A DNA stretch of 64,000 nucleotides from Lacticaseibacillus kribbianus (GTDB lineage: Bacteria > Bacillota > Bacilli > Lactobacillales > Lactobacillaceae), in NCBI RefSeq assembly GCF_020180945.1, contig NZ_JAIPUL010000001.1, forward strand, positions 930,001-994,000. Reading direction: 5' to 3'. This document shows, one piece after another, positions 37,805-48,078 of the stretch. The position numbers were made by a program, and so were the translations under genes. Each line of letters opens with the position of its first letter. Positions within the stretch are counted from its first letter, which is position 1. Below the pieces are notes generated by a model. The model searched no databases. It was not told the origin of the DNA and worked only from the letters and a program-made list of their open reading frames with translations.

Positions 37805-38171
37805 GCTGGTCCTCTTTTCTCCGCTGGTTGAAGCCGGCCACCAAGGGCGCGTTTTCAAGCGTCCCCATCAGCCGGCGGTCCGGGTACACGGCTTGCAGGT
37901 CGCCGAGGACCGCGTCTTGGGTCGCGACGTCGCGAAACGCCGGCGACAGCGACAGGTGGCGCACCAGCACGAAGTCTTGCCCGAGCTCAACGCCGACCAC
38001 GCCCTCGAAATCCCCACCGGCGGTTTCGCGGTAGAGGTACAGCTCGTGCGTGTTGTCCTCGGTGTAAAGCCTAAGCTCGGTCTTGAGGTGCCCGATGTCC
38101 TTGAGATCTGGGATGAACGACAGGAAGCCCATCGCGATTTTGGAATAATCATTCTTGTACTTCGTTAGCAT
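37779..38171 (-). CDS. ribT: RibT-like GNAT acetyltransferase
   Basis: 130-aa GNAT-fold protein. The opening KYKNDYSKIAMGFLSFIPDLKD and the later VRHLSLSPAFRD match RibT. In bacilli the gene lies in or near riboflavin genes; in lactobacilli it precedes scpAB, as here. The acetyl acceptor is unknown. Confidence 0.85.
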   Translation of the reverse strand: MLTKYKNDYSKIAMGFLSFIPDLKDIGHLKTELRLYTEDNTHELYLYRETAGGDFEGVVGVELGQDFVLVRHLSLSPAFRDVATQDAVLGDLQAVYPDRRLMGTLENAPLVAGFNQRRKEDQHGTDARPE

Positions 38172-38318
38172 TACAGCCTCCAGGTTCTGCCAATCGGCGC
38201 GGGACGGGGCGTCGCTTCCGACCGGCGGCGATTGCGCCAGTCAGTTCGGATACGCCCTATCCATTGCCCACTGGATAAGATACCACAGCCAGACCGGGCG
38301 GGCAATCCGCCGCGGGGC

Positions 38319-39200
38319 CTAGCCGCGCGGATGGGTCTTGTGGTACACCGCCACGATCTTCTTGGCGCTCAGGTGCGTGTAGATCTGGGTGGTGCTGATG
38401 TCGCTGTGGCCGAGGAGCTCCTGCAACACGCGCAGGTCCGCGCCGTTTTCCAGCAGGTGCGTGGCGAAGCTGTGGCGCAGCGTGTGCGGCGTCACGTTCT
38501 TCTTGATGCCAAGCGCCGTGATGTAGGCCTTCAGGTTCTTCCAGATGCCCTGCCGCGTCAGCTGGCGGCCGTGGAAGTTCACGAAAACCGCGTCCGGGCG
38601 GGTCTTTTGCGTCAGGCCCGGCCGCGCGTCTTGGAGGTAGCGCTGGACCCAACCGGCGGCCTGCGCGCTGATCGGGATGATGCGCTCCTTGTCGCCCTTA
38701 CCGGTGACTTGGATCAGGTTCATCGTCAGGTGCAGCTGGTCCAGGCGGAGGTTGACCACCTCGGACACCCGCAACCCCGTGGCGTACATCAGCTCAAAAA
38801 TCGCCCGGTCGCGCAGCCCGAGCGGCCGGCTCAAGTCCGGCGCGGCCATCAGCCGGTCGATTTCGGGGCTCGACAGCGTGGCCGGCAGGTGCTGGGCAGG
38901 CTTGGGCGAGTCGACCAGGGCCATCGGGTCGACCGTGATGACGCCTTCCTTAAGCAAGTAGCGGTAAAAGCGGCGCATCGCCGAAATCATGCGGCTCAAG
39001 GAGCTCGGCGCCTTCTGCGCGTTTTGGGCGCTCAAAAAGTCCTGGATCACGGCGAGGTCGCTTGGGAAGGCGTCAATCTCCTGCGCCTCCAGCCAGGCCT
39101 GGAACTCGCGCAGGTCCTGGCGGTAACTCACCTGCGTCAGGGGCGCCAGGCCGCGCTCGACGTCCAGGTAATGAATGAAATCCGCAATCAGCTCGTCCAT
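38319..39200 (-). CDS. xerD: Tyrosine recombinase XerD
   Basis: 293-aa site-specific recombinase resolving chromosome dimers at dif with XerC. The catalytic residues are visible: Arg in ATGLRVSEV, HTLRHSFATHL (HxxR), LLGHSDISTT (His), and Tyr in TQIYTHL. ATG at 39200 has GAGG at 7 nt upstream; a GTG four codons earlier is less well placed. Directly follows cvfB (gap 8 nt). Confidence 0.95.
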   Translation of the reverse strand: MDELIADFIHYLDVERGLAPLTQVSYRQDLREFQAWLEAQEIDAFPSDLAVIQDFLSAQNAQKAPSSLSRMISAMRRFYRYLLKEGVITVDPMALVDSPKPAQHLPATLSSPEIDRLMAAPDLSRPLGLRDRAIFELMYATGLRVSEVVNLRLDQLHLTMNLIQVTGKGDKERIIPISAQAAGWVQRYLQDARPGLTQKTRPDAVFVNFHGRQLTRQGIWKNLKAYITALGIKKNVTPHTLRHSFATHLLENGADLRVLQELLGHSDISTTQIYTHLSAKKIVAVYHKTHPRG

Positions 39201-39208
39201 GCCGGGCC

Positions 39209-40060
39209 TCACAGAAGCTCGGTGATGCCGTCGTGCTGGCGGATCTTCTTGGCCTTCATCAGGTGACCGAGCGCGCGCTTGAACGCCGCCTTGCTGATCC
39301 CGAAGGCCTGCTTGATCGCCTCCGGGTCGCTTTTGTCCGTGAACGCGATCTGGTGGTTCGGGCTGTGCTCGAGCACTGCCAGCACCATGCCCGCATCGTC
39401 GTCGATCGCCTCAAAGGCGCGCGGCTTGAGCGACAGGTTCAGCTCCCCGTCCTTGACGCCGATCACGCGGGCGTGCACGACCTCGCCGAGGCGCGGCTCC
39501 ACGTCGCGTTCCGCCGGGTGAATGAAGCCGAGGTAAAAATCATCGGTCAACACGTGCGTCCCTGCCATCTTCAGCCGGTACACCGTCGCGGTGACGTCCT
39601 GGTTTTTCATCTCCGGCTTGGCGCGGTTGGCCACCGCGCGGATGATCGATTCGTCGGCGAGGCTGCCCCACAGCCGGTGCTTCTTGTCGATCATCAGCTG
39701 CACCATCAGCCGGTCGCCGCGGTTGGGCCAAAGCCGGGTGAGCTCCGGCAGCTGGTCCAGAGACACGACGATGTCCTTGTCCGGCAGGCCGATGTTGACG
39801 AAGACGCCGAGGTCGCGGCGCACCTCGACCACCGTGCCAAAGGCGTAGTGGTCGTGGCCGACCTTGGGCAGCTTCGTGGTCAGGCGGGCGTCGCCGTGGG
39901 TGTTCTCATAGGCGAAGCCGGAGACCGGGTTGCCGATGGCCGGCACCTGCTCGAACTCGGCGACGTCCACCGCCATGGTGATCCCGTCGTACTGGACGAA
40001 GACTTGCTTGTCGTTGTGGTCGGACACCGTTGCGGTGATGATTTGACCGTTAAAATTCAT
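39209..40060 (-). CDS. cvfB: CvfB-type S1 RNA-binding protein
   Basis: 283-aa protein with S1-like domains (FGTVVEVRRDLGVFVNIGLPDKDIVV is the clearest, seen in part) and a C-terminal winged helix (QAFGISKAAFKRALGHLMKAKKI). CvfB was found as a virulence factor regulator in Staphylococcus. Located in the usual place upstream of xerD. Confidence 0.93.
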   Translation of the reverse strand: MNFNGQIITATVSDHNDKQVFVQYDGITMAVDVAEFEQVPAIGNPVSGFAYENTHGDARLTTKLPKVGHDHYAFGTVVEVRRDLGVFVNIGLPDKDIVVSLDQLPELTRLWPNRGDRLMVQLMIDKKHRLWGSLADESIIRAVANRAKPEMKNQDVTATVYRLKMAGTHVLTDDFYLGFIHPAERDVEPRLGEVVHARVIGVKDGELNLSLKPRAFEAIDDDAGMVLAVLEHSPNHQIAFTDKSDPEAIKQAFGISKAAFKRALGHLMKAKKIRQHDGITELL

Positions 40061-40118
40061 GGTTACTCCTTTTGTGCGCTGCACATTGGCTACAATGTTA
40101 TAGAAGCGCGACGAAGAC

Positions 40119-40580
40119 TCACTTGCCCGGAATCAGGTTGAAGACCGTCAGGATCACGTAGGTCATGCCACTGGCGATCACCGGCCCCGCCGCGATGCCG
40201 CGCAGCAGCACCACGCCGAGGATGGTGCCGAACACCAACGCGACGGTCATCTCCGGGCTTTGGGCCAGCAACCCGACGCCCTTGGCCGACAGCACCGCGA
40301 CCAACACGCCCATCGCGATGGCAATCCAGCCGGCCGGGCTTTTCATCACCCGTGCCAGCTCCTTGACGCCGATGTCACCGGTCGCAATCGGCACCATGAT
40401 GGCCGCCGAGATCACCGTGACCCCCCAGTTGATGCCCTGCGCCTGCAGCAGCTTCAAGAACGGGTGGAAGGCCGGCACCAGCTTGAGCACCAGCACGAAG
40501 CCGACCCCGATCAAGAGCGCCTGGTTCTTGGCCAGCGCCGCGATGGCGAGCACCACCAGTAAGAAAATCCAGCTTTCCAT
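40119..40580 (-). CDS. UPF0756 / DUF441 membrane protein
   Basis: 153-aa protein with four or five membrane segments, starting MESWIFLLVVLAIAALAKN and ending YVILTVFNLIPGK. Conserved VPIATGDIGVKEL matches the YtwI family. Function unknown. Found near pyk in many Firmicutes. Confidence 0.92.
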   Translation of the reverse strand: MESWIFLLVVLAIAALAKNQALLIGVGFVLVLKLVPAFHPFLKLLQAQGINWGVTVISAAIMVPIATGDIGVKELARVMKSPAGWIAIAMGVLVAVLSAKGVGLLAQSPEMTVALVFGTILGVVLLRGIAAGPVIASGMTYVILTVFNLIPGK

Positions 40581-40673
40581 GTTCCGCCTCCGTGATTAGT
40601 CTTGTAACAGTGTAGCGGAGTTAACATAAAAAATCAACCGCCGTCCGCGCCGATTACGCCCTTCTCCCCACAC

Positions 40674-40717
40674 AAAGACCCGGGTTTCACAGGCTTCGCC
40701 TGCAAAAGCCGGGTCTT
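40674..40717 (-). terminator. Terminator after the 53-aa gene
   Basis: On the minus strand AAGACCCGG ... CCGGGTCTT encloses a second hairpin (GCAGGCGAAGCCTGT) and is followed by TTG. Six nt after the stop. Confidence 0.7.
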
Positions 40718-40723
40718 CACGCG

Positions 40724-40885
40724 CTAATACTTGCCGTTGTCGCTGAACAGATAGTAAATCAGCATGCCGACCCCGAGCACCGCGCAGACCGCGCCGAGCA
40801 CGGGAACTACCTTGCCAAACTGGGTCGTGGTCATGATGATGGCCCCACCGATGAAGAGAAAGCCACCCGCCTGCAAGTTTTTCAT
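40724..40885 (-). CDS. Small membrane protein, 53 aa
   Basis: 53-aa protein with two hydrophobic segments (GGFLFIGGAIIMTT and VVPVLGAVCAVLGVGMLIYYLF) around a short loop, ending FSDNGKY. AAAGGAGTCGCGG precedes the ATG and a terminator follows, so it is probably real. I do not recognise a named family; such two-segment proteins are frequent and uncharacterised. Confidence 0.75.
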   Translation of the reverse strand: MKNLQAGGFLFIGGAIIMTTTQFGKVVPVLGAVCAVLGVGMLIYYLFSDNGKY

Positions 40886-40953
40886 CCGCGACTCCTTTCG
40901 TGTTTGCTTCCATTGTACCATCCAGGCCACCGCGGAGGCGAGCGCGCGGCCGC

Positions 40954-41209
40954 GCCCTGGTTTCGTCGGGCTGCACCGCGCATCGCCGGATCGTCCAGCT
41001 AAGGCCGTCACTCGGACCAAAGTGCGGCCCAAGCACCAGCCTTACGCTAGCCGACCGGCTAAGTGCGCGCGGCTTCGCCCTGGTTTTCGTCGGGCTACGC
41101 AAGGCAACGCGGGAGCGTCTAGCCCCAGTTGAGTACTCGGGGCAAAGTGCGCCCCAAGCACTCGACTGTAGCTATCCGTCCCGCTAAGTGCGCCTTGCTT
41201 CGCCCTGGG
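40954..41209 (-). repeat. Family B palindromic element, two tandem units
   Basis: Units of about 125 nt, 40954-41082 and 41076-41209, sharing edges GCCCTGG. Apical loops read on the minus strand are GCACTTT in both (41019-41025 and 41144-41150). Stem of unit 2 is GGGGC/GCCCC extended by GAGT/ACTC. The right edge abuts the pyk terminator. Confidence 0.9.
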
Positions 41210-41210
41210 C

Positions 41211-41245
41211 AAAAAAACAACCGCACTGCCTAGGCAGCGCGGTTG
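41211..41245 (-). terminator. pyk terminator
   Basis: On the minus strand CAACCGCGCTGCC-TA-GGCAGTGCGGTTG is followed by seven T residues. Confidence 0.95.
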
Positions 41246-41259
41246 CGATTGTGGTCAGA

Positions 41260-43026
41260 TTAAAGCGCGTTGGTTGCACCCTTGTAGATGATCCCACGAC
41301 GGGAGTCCACGGTGATGACCTGGCCGTCGGTGATGGCGTCCAGGGCACCCTTGGCGCCGACAACGATCGGAATCCCCATGGCGATGCCGACAACGGCCGC
41401 GTGGCTGGTCAGCCCGCCGTTTTCAACGACGAGGGCCGCTGCGCGCTCGATGGCCGGCAGGTAGTCCTTGTCCGTGGTCTTCACAACCAGGATGTCGCCC
41501 TTTTGGGTCTTGGCGATGGCTTCCTGCGCGTTGGTGGCGATGACCGCCTTACCGACGGTGGAGTCGTCGCCGACACCGGAGCCTTCAACCAGCTTGGAGC
41601 CGATCAGCTGAACCTTCATGACGTTGGTCGTGCCGGTTTCGCCAACCGGAACACCCGCGGTGATCAGGATCAGGTCGCCTTCGGACGCGAAGCCCAGTTC
41701 CTGAGCCTTCTTGGTCGCGAGGTCGAACATGTCATCGGTGGAAGCCGGAGCCTCGGCGATGATCGGGTAAACGCCCCAGTTGATCATCAGGCCGCGCTGG
41801 GTCTTCTCGTCGAAGGTGATCGCCAGGATGTCAGCCTTTGGCCGGTACTTGGAGATCATGCGGGCCGTGAAGCCGGACTTGGTCGCGGCAACGATGGTCT
41901 TGACGCCCAGGTTGCGTGCCGTGTGGGCAACGGCCTGGCCGACGGACTCGGTGATGTTGGCGTTGGAGTAAGCCTTCAGTGCGAAGGCGTCCTGGTCCTG
42001 CATCGCCTTTTCGGTGTACTCGTCGATCCGGGCCATCGCAGCGACGGATTCAACCGGGTAGTCCCCGTTGGCGGATTCGCCGGAGAGCATCGTCGCATCG
42101 GTGCCATCGAAGACGGCGTTGGCCACGTCGTTCACTTCGGCACGGGTCGGGCGTGGGTTCTCCTGCATGGAGTCCAGCATCTGAGTCGCGGTGATAACCG
42201 GCTTGCCCAGCGCATTGCACTTCTTGATCAGGGACTTTTGAACCAGCGGCACGTGTTCGAACGGAATCTCGACACCCATGTCGCCACGGGCAACCATCAG
42301 GCCATCGGAGACCTTGATGATGTCGTCGAAGTTGTCGATGCCTTCCTGGGATTCGATCTTCGGGAAGATCTGGACGTTCAGGGCATCCTTTTCTTCCAGC
42401 AGTTCGCGAATATCCAGGACATCCTGCGGTTTACGCACGAAGGATGCGGCAATGAAGTTGATGCCGTTGTCCAGGCCGAAGCGGATGTCATCGGCATCCT
42501 TTTCGGTGATCCCAGGCAGGTTGATGGCAACGCCCGGGGCGTTGACACCCTTGCGCGAGCCGAGGAGGCCGTCGTTTTGAACGGTGGTGACCAGTTCACG
42601 GTGCGCCTCGTCCTTTTCGGTGATCAAAACGTCGATCAGCCCATCGTCAAACAGAACGTGACCGCCAACATGCGTGTCGTCGTACAGGCCCGGGTAGGTG
42701 ACCGCAATCTTCTCGGGCGTGCCTTCAAGGCTGGCGTCCATGGAGATGCGAACCACATCGCCGGTGTGCATTTCGAACTTGCCGTTAGGCGTGGCCTGAA
42801 CCGTGGTGCGGATTTCCGCACCCTTGGTGTCGAGCATGATGCCGACGGTCTTGCCGGTAATCTTTTCCGCCTCGTGCACCATGTTCATGCGCTCAAGGTG
42901 CTCGGCGTGATCACCGTGGGAGAAGTTGAACCGGAAAACGTTAGCCCCCGCCTCGATCAGCTTAACGATAATGTCCGTGGTGTTACTTGCAGGTCCAAGC
43001 GTGCTAACGATCTTGGTCTTTTTCAT
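41260..43026 (-). CDS. pyk: Pyruvate kinase
   Basis: 588-aa glycolytic enzyme. It starts MKKTKIVSTLGPAS; MVARGDMGVEIP and KPVITATQMLDSM are the catalytic core motifs. A C-terminal PEP-utilising extension of about 100 aa (with LTSHAAVVGIAMGIPIVVG) is the Bacillus/Lactobacillus form. Codon use is strongly biased, in line with high expression. Follows pfkA by 59 nt. Confidence 0.98.
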   Translation of the reverse strand: MKKTKIVSTLGPASNTTDIIVKLIEAGANVFRFNFSHGDHAEHLERMNMVHEAEKITGKTVGIMLDTKGAEIRTTVQATPNGKFEMHTGDVVRISMDASLEGTPEKIAVTYPGLYDDTHVGGHVLFDDGLIDVLITEKDEAHRELVTTVQNDGLLGSRKGVNAPGVAINLPGITEKDADDIRFGLDNGINFIAASFVRKPQDVLDIRELLEEKDALNVQIFPKIESQEGIDNFDDIIKVSDGLMVARGDMGVEIPFEHVPLVQKSLIKKCNALGKPVITATQMLDSMQENPRPTRAEVNDVANAVFDGTDATMLSGESANGDYPVESVAAMARIDEYTEKAMQDQDAFALKAYSNANITESVGQAVAHTARNLGVKTIVAATKSGFTARMISKYRPKADILAITFDEKTQRGLMINWGVYPIIAEAPASTDDMFDLATKKAQELGFASEGDLILITAGVPVGETGTTNVMKVQLIGSKLVEGSGVGDDSTVGKAVIATNAQEAIAKTQKGDILVVKTTDKDYLPAIERAAALVVENGGLTSHAAVVGIAMGIPIVVGAKGALDAITDGQVITVDSRRGIIYKGATNAL

Positions 43027-43085
43027 GTATGAAATCGCTCCTTTGACAATTTTTTAATGCCGACTTTAACGTCAGAATTAACAGG

Positions 43086-44054
<969 letters not shown>

Positions 44055-44159
44055 TCATGCGTTTTCTTTTAAGGACCATAATTGCCCCCAAATACTCATC
44101 AAGCATATCACTTTTCAGAAAGAAAGTCCCGCCCTGGCCCCCATTATTGCCGTTTTTTC

Positions 44160-47100
44160 CTAGGGAAGTTTCACATCCTGGAGCACCGCGTTGCCCGGGC
44201 CGACCAGCCGCTCGATGCCCGCCTGCAGGTCGGCGTTCGGCGTCACCCAGTAGCGCCGGTCCAGCATCACGCTGTCGCGCGTCGCCGCGTCCACTGTGAT
44301 CACCGGCGTCTGGCCGCGGCTTGATGAAAGCATTTTCAGCAAAGCGGCCTTGGCCGGTTCGGACAGGTCCGGCGCCAGGCGCAGGAACAGCCGCTGGGCC
44401 GGCAGCGCGGCCACTGCCTCCGCCGCCGGCTCGATGGCGCTGGCCAAAAGCGCGATGCCCTCGCGCGACTCGGTGCGCCCGCGCACCAGCACCACGGTGT
44501 TGGCCTCAAGCGTCGCGATGGTCGGGTAGAGCTTGGGGAAAACGGTGACGGACAGCGTGCCGCTGGCGTCCTGGCCGTCGATGAAGGCCATCTCCTGCCC
44601 CTTCTTGGTGCGGATGCGCTTGATGCGGCGCACCACCAGCACCACGGCGACGGTCTGGTTGGCCTCAAGGTCCGCCGCGGCGGTGATCGCCATGAACGGC
44701 GCAAGGGCGGTCACGTAGCGGTCCACCGGGTGCCCGGACAGGTAGACGCCGAGCACCGCGGCCTCGGCGTCCAGCCGCTCGGTCGCCGGCTGCGGCGGCA
44801 CGGTGACCTTCTTCGGGGCCAGCGCCGCGAACAGCCCGACGTCGTTGCCGGCCAGGCGCACGGAGTCGATCAGCTCGCCGAGGTTGGCCAGCACCTGCGC
44901 GCGGTTGTCGTCGAAACTGTCGAACACCCCCGCGGCGACGAACGGCGCGTAGGTCTCCGGGCGCAGCCACTTGGGGTCCAGCCGCTGCATCAGGTCGCGC
45001 AGGTCGGCGAAGGGCTTGTGGCCGCGCGCCGCGATGATCGCGTCGACCAGGTCGCGCCGCACACCCTGAAGCGACAGGAAGCCGAACCGCAACCCCTTGC
45101 CCTCTAAGCGAAAGGCGCGCCCGGAGCGGTTGATGTCCGGGCCGTACACCGGCACCTTGCGGGATTTGAGCTCCTGCACGTACTGGCGCAGCTTACCGCT
45201 GTTGGCCATATTGGCGTTCATCAGCGCGGCGAAAAAGGCCGTCGGGTAGTGGGTCTTGATGTAGGCCAGCCAAAAGGCAATCTTGGAGTAGGCCACCGAG
45301 TGCGAGCGGTTGAACCCGTACTGGGCGAAGCGCTCGATGTAGGCGTAAACCGTCTCGGCGACGTCTTTGGCGTACCCTTTTTGCTGGGCACCGGCCATGA
45401 ACTTCACACGCTCGGCGTCGATCACCGCCTGCTTCTTCTTGGACATCGCCCGCCGCAGCAGGTCGGCCTCGCCAAGCGACAGGCCGCCCATCACGCTGGC
45501 CACCTGCATGACCTGTTCCTGATAGACCAGGACGCCGTACGTCGGGCGCAGAATCGGCTCCAGTGCGGCCGCCGGGTAGCTGACCGGCTCCCGGCCGTTC
45601 TTGCGCGCGATGAAGACGTCGATCTGCTCCATCGGGCCCGGCCGGTACAGGGCGTTGGTCGCGACCACGTCCTCGAACTGCGTCGGCTTCATGCGCCGCA
45701 GCACCGAGCGGATGCCGTTGGACTCGAACTGGAACACGCCGTTGGTGTCGCCGCGCGCAAACAGGCGCAGCGTCGCCGCATCGTCCAGCGGAATCGCCTT
45801 GGGATCGAACGGCTGGCCCGTAATCTGGCCGATCATGCGCGCCGCACTGGCCAGGAGGCTCAGGTTGCGCAGCCCCAGGAAGTCCATCTTGAGCAGGCCG
45901 AGCGCCTCGACGTCGCCCATCGGCACCTGCGTCTGCGCGATGCCCTCCCCGCCGTCCTGCAGCGCGACCGTGTCGGTCAGCGGTTCCTGGGCGAGCACGA
46001 TGCCCGCCGCGTGGGTGGAGTCGTGGCGCGGCAGGCCCTCAAGCGCAAGTGCGGTGGTGAAAAGCAGCCGGTTTTGCTCGGCGTCGCCGACCAGGTTGCG
46101 CAGCGGCAGCGACTGCTTGTAGGCCTCGCGCAGGTCGATGTGGAAGGCATTGGGAATCGCTTGGCTCCACTTGGCCGCGTCGAACTGGCTGAGGCCAAAG
46201 ACCCGCGCGACGTCGCGCAAAGACTGCTTGGCCCCGAATGTGCCGAAGGTGATGATCTGCGCCATGTGGTCGCCGCCGTAGCGGTCGTGCACGTACTGAA
46301 TCAGCTCGCCGCGTCGGTTGTCCGGAATGTCCAGATCAATGTCGGGCATGTTGGCGCGCGCCGGGTTCAGGAAACGCTCGAACAGCAGGTTGTACTGAAT
46401 CGGGTCGACCTCGGTGATGGCCAAGGCGTAGGCCACCAGGGCGCCGGCCGCGGAGCCGCGCCCCGGGCCGGTCATGATGCCGACTTCGTGCGCGTGGTTC
46501 ATCACGTCCCACACCACCAGGAAGTAGTCGGCAAAGCCCATCTTCGTGATCACGCCCAGCTCGTAGTCCAGCCGCTCAGTGTATTCCGAAGGCACCGCCG
46601 CGCCGCCAAAGCGCTCGGCCAGCCCTGCCTCCGCAAGCCGCCTGAGGTAGTCCGGCGCAGGCTCGTCGCCCGGCACCGGGTAGTGCGGCAGCTGCGGCTC
46701 GCGAAATGCGATCTCGGCATCGGCGCGCGCCGCAAGCGCCGCCAGGTTGTCAAGCGCGGCCTGCTGCCCCGCCGCCACGTACGGCTGGGCGGCCAGGTCC
46801 GGTGGCATCAGCCAGTCCGGGCCGGCGTCCTGCAGGGTCGGGTCCCGAAAGTTCAGCTGGCTGCCGTCACCGATCGCTTGCATCACCTTTTGCGTGAACG
46901 CATCCGCCGGGTCCTTGTAGCACACCCGGCTCAGCGCAAGCGGCTGGATGCCGTGCGCCGCGGCAAAATCGGGCAGCTCGGAGTTCAGATCACTCGGCTC
47001 GAGTCCCAGGTACAGGCTGGCCGGGCCCTTGGCGGCAAGCGCCGCAAAGAGGCCCTCCGCACTTTGGCCCGCGTCGCGGAAGGCCTGGCTCAGCAGGTAG

Positions 47101-47456
47101 CCACTAGGCACGATTGCCGCGATGCCCTCAAGGTTCGGCATCGCCTCGAGCGCAGGCGGAGTCGCCGCCAGCTTGACGGCGCTTGAAAGCCGCAGCAGCT
47201 GGTGGTACCCGGCCGTGGTTTCGGCGATCAAAACGGCCCGGGCGTCCGGCAGCGCAAGGGTCATCCCGAGCAGCGGCTTGAGCTTGGCCGCCGTCGCCTG
47301 GCGGTAGAAGTCGACCGACCCGTACATCACGTTGACATCGGTCAGGGCGATCGCGGAGAAGCCGCGTTCCCTGGCCGTGGACACAATATCGGCCACCGTG
47401 AGCGGGCCGTTGAGCAGCGTGAAGCTGCTTAGGACTTGTAAGTGCGTGAACATCAT
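44160..47456 (-). CDS. dnaE: DNA polymerase III subunit alpha, DnaE type
   Basis: 1098-aa replicative polymerase (the Gram-positive second polymerase). N-terminal PHP domain (FTHLQVLSSFTLLNG, FSAIALTDVNVMYG), polymerase core with catalytic Asp in MPDIDLDIPDNRRGE near 375, RPGPMEQIDVFIARKNG and the C-terminal OB domain (VVRRIKRIRTKKGQEMAFI). Two ATGs are adjacent, 47456 and 47453, and GAGGTGG lies just upstream. The PHP active-site His residues look degenerate, as is common in this family. Confidence 0.97.
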   Translation of the reverse strand: MMFTHLQVLSSFTLLNGPLTVADIVSTARERGFSAIALTDVNVMYGSVDFYRQATAAKLKPLLGMTLALPDARAVLIAETTAGYHQLLRLSSAVKLAATPPALEAMPNLEGIAAIVPSGYLLSQAFRDAGQSAEGLFAALAAKGPASLYLGLEPSDLNSELPDFAAAHGIQPLALSRVCYKDPADAFTQKVMQAIGDGSQLNFRDPTLQDAGPDWLMPPDLAAQPYVAAGQQAALDNLAALAARADAEIAFREPQLPHYPVPGDEPAPDYLRRLAEAGLAERFGGAAVPSEYTERLDYELGVITKMGFADYFLVVWDVMNHAHEVGIMTGPGRGSAAGALVAYALAITEVDPIQYNLLFERFLNPARANMPDIDLDIPDNRRGELIQYVHDRYGGDHMAQIITFGTFGAKQSLRDVARVFGLSQFDAAKWSQAIPNAFHIDLREAYKQSLPLRNLVGDAEQNRLLFTTALALEGLPRHDSTHAAGIVLAQEPLTDTVALQDGGEGIAQTQVPMGDVEALGLLKMDFLGLRNLSLLASAARMIGQITGQPFDPKAIPLDDAATLRLFARGDTNGVFQFESNGIRSVLRRMKPTQFEDVVATNALYRPGPMEQIDVFIARKNGREPVSYPAAALEPILRPTYGVLVYQEQVMQVASVMGGLSLGEADLLRRAMSKKKQAVIDAERVKFMAGAQQKGYAKDVAETVYAYIERFAQYGFNRSHSVAYSKIAFWLAYIKTHYPTAFFAALMNANMANSGKLRQYVQELKSRKVPVYGPDINRSGRAFRLEGKGLRFGFLSLQGVRRDLVDAIIAARGHKPFADLRDLMQRLDPKWLRPETYAPFVAAGVFDSFDDNRAQVLANLGELIDSVRLAGNDVGLFAALAPKKVTVPPQPATERLDAEAAVLGVYLSGHPVDRYVTALAPFMAITAAADLEANQTVAVVLVVRRIKRIRTKKGQEMAFIDGQDASGTLSVTVFPKLYPTIATLEANTVVLVRGRTESREGIALLASAIEPAAEAVAALPAQRLFLRLAPDLSEPAKAALLKMLSSSRGQTPVITVDAATRDSVMLDRRYWVTPNADLQAGIERLVGPGNAVLQDVKLP

Positions 47457-47473
47457 TTTGCCACCTCGCCATT

Positions 47474-47479
47474 ATTATA
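47474..47479 (-). promoter_or_regulatory. Candidate -10 box of dnaE
   Basis: Minus-strand TATAAT 18 nt before the dnaE ATG. A hexamer TTCGCG lies 18 nt further upstream; it is a poor -35. Confidence 0.4.
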
Positions 47480-47525
47480 CCCGAACCGCCACGGCAACGC
47501 GAACAGAGGTTTGTGCCCTGCTTGG

Positions 47526-47553
47526 TTGCAAAATCCGACAAGCGTGTTAAGAT
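47526..47553 (+). promoter_or_regulatory. Promoter of the DUF2929 gene
   Basis: -35 TTGCAA (47526-47531), 16-nt spacer, -10 TAAGAT (47548-47553), 22 nt before the ATG at 47576. Confidence 0.65.
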
Positions 47554-47575
47554 AACTTAGAAAAGAGGGATGACT

Positions 47576-47773
47576 ATGCGCTATATCGTAACCTTGGTCT
47601 GGGGTGCCCTTCTCGGCGCGGTCGTCGGTTTCCTGGTCAGCGCGCTGGCCGGCGGCACCTTCGACCCCAAGCTGAGCCTGATTGTCGGCGTCGTGTTCGC
47701 AGCCCTACTGCTGCTTTTGCCACCGATCATGACCTACTTCGATCCCGAAGCCAGCAAAACCAAAAAGGCGTAA
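47576..47773 (+). CDS. DUF2929 family small membrane protein
   Basis: 65-aa protein with two membrane segments, starting MRYIVTLVWGALLGAVVGFL and with LLLPPIMTYFDP after the second. It matches the DUF2929 (YjzD-type) family, which commonly lies divergent from dnaE. An ATG two codons upstream is in frame, but sits directly on AGAGGG; 47576 has normal spacing. Function unknown. Confidence 0.85.
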   Translation: MRYIVTLVWGALLGAVVGFLVSALAGGTFDPKLSLIVGVVFAALLLLLPPIMTYFDPEASKTKKA

Positions 47774-47795
47774 TCGAAAGATTGCGCCTTTTTTT
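47763..47795 (+). terminator. DUF2929 gene terminator
   Basis: AAAAGGCGTAATC-GAAA-GATTGCGCCTTTT forms a strong hairpin with a GNRA loop and a run of seven T residues. It begins inside the coding sequence and includes the stop codon. Confidence 0.95.
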
Positions 47796-47798
47796 GTG

Positions 47799-47984
47799 CC
47801 CAGGGCGAAGCCGAGCGCACTTAGCGGGACGGATGGCCTAGCCCAAGCGTTGAGGCGGTCTTGGCCTCGGCGCTTGGGCGTAGCCAGCTGCTCCCGCGTT
47901 GCTCGGCGTAGCCCGACGATCCCAGGGCGCATAAGCGCGGGCTTAGCGGGACGGATGGCCTAGCGCAGCGGCGTAGCGCCCGCA
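47799..47984 (+). repeat. Family B palindromic element, one unit plus left arm
   Basis: Full unit 47799-47928 bounded by CCCAGGGCG on both sides; apical stem GCCCAAGCGTTGAGGC paired with GCCTCGGCGCTTGGGC, loop GGTCTTG (47857-47863). A second left arm (GCTTAGCGGGACGGATGGCC, also at 47819) follows to about 47984 without its partner. Lies between convergent genes. Confidence 0.9.
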
Positions 47985-48023
47985 TCCGCCACCCCGACCC
48001 GGCTCCACGCACCAACACCCCAT

Positions 48024-48065
48024 AAAAACAGCGCGCCGCATCCCCTACTGGAGGTGCGGCGCGCT
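48024..48065 (-). terminator. Lipoprotein gene terminator
   Basis: On the minus strand AGCGCGCCGCA ... TGCGGCGCGCT is followed by GTTTTTATG, 14 nt after the stop of the lipoprotein gene. Confidence 0.88.
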
Positions 48066-48078
48066 TGGCGTCCAATCG

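Noticed and set aside
41188-43032. 614-aa open frame antisense to pyk
   Set aside because: Same artefact of GC-rich coding sequence; pyk is certain.
45249-47186. 645-aa open frame antisense to dnaE
   Set aside because: Composition artefact; dnaE motifs are complete on the other strand.
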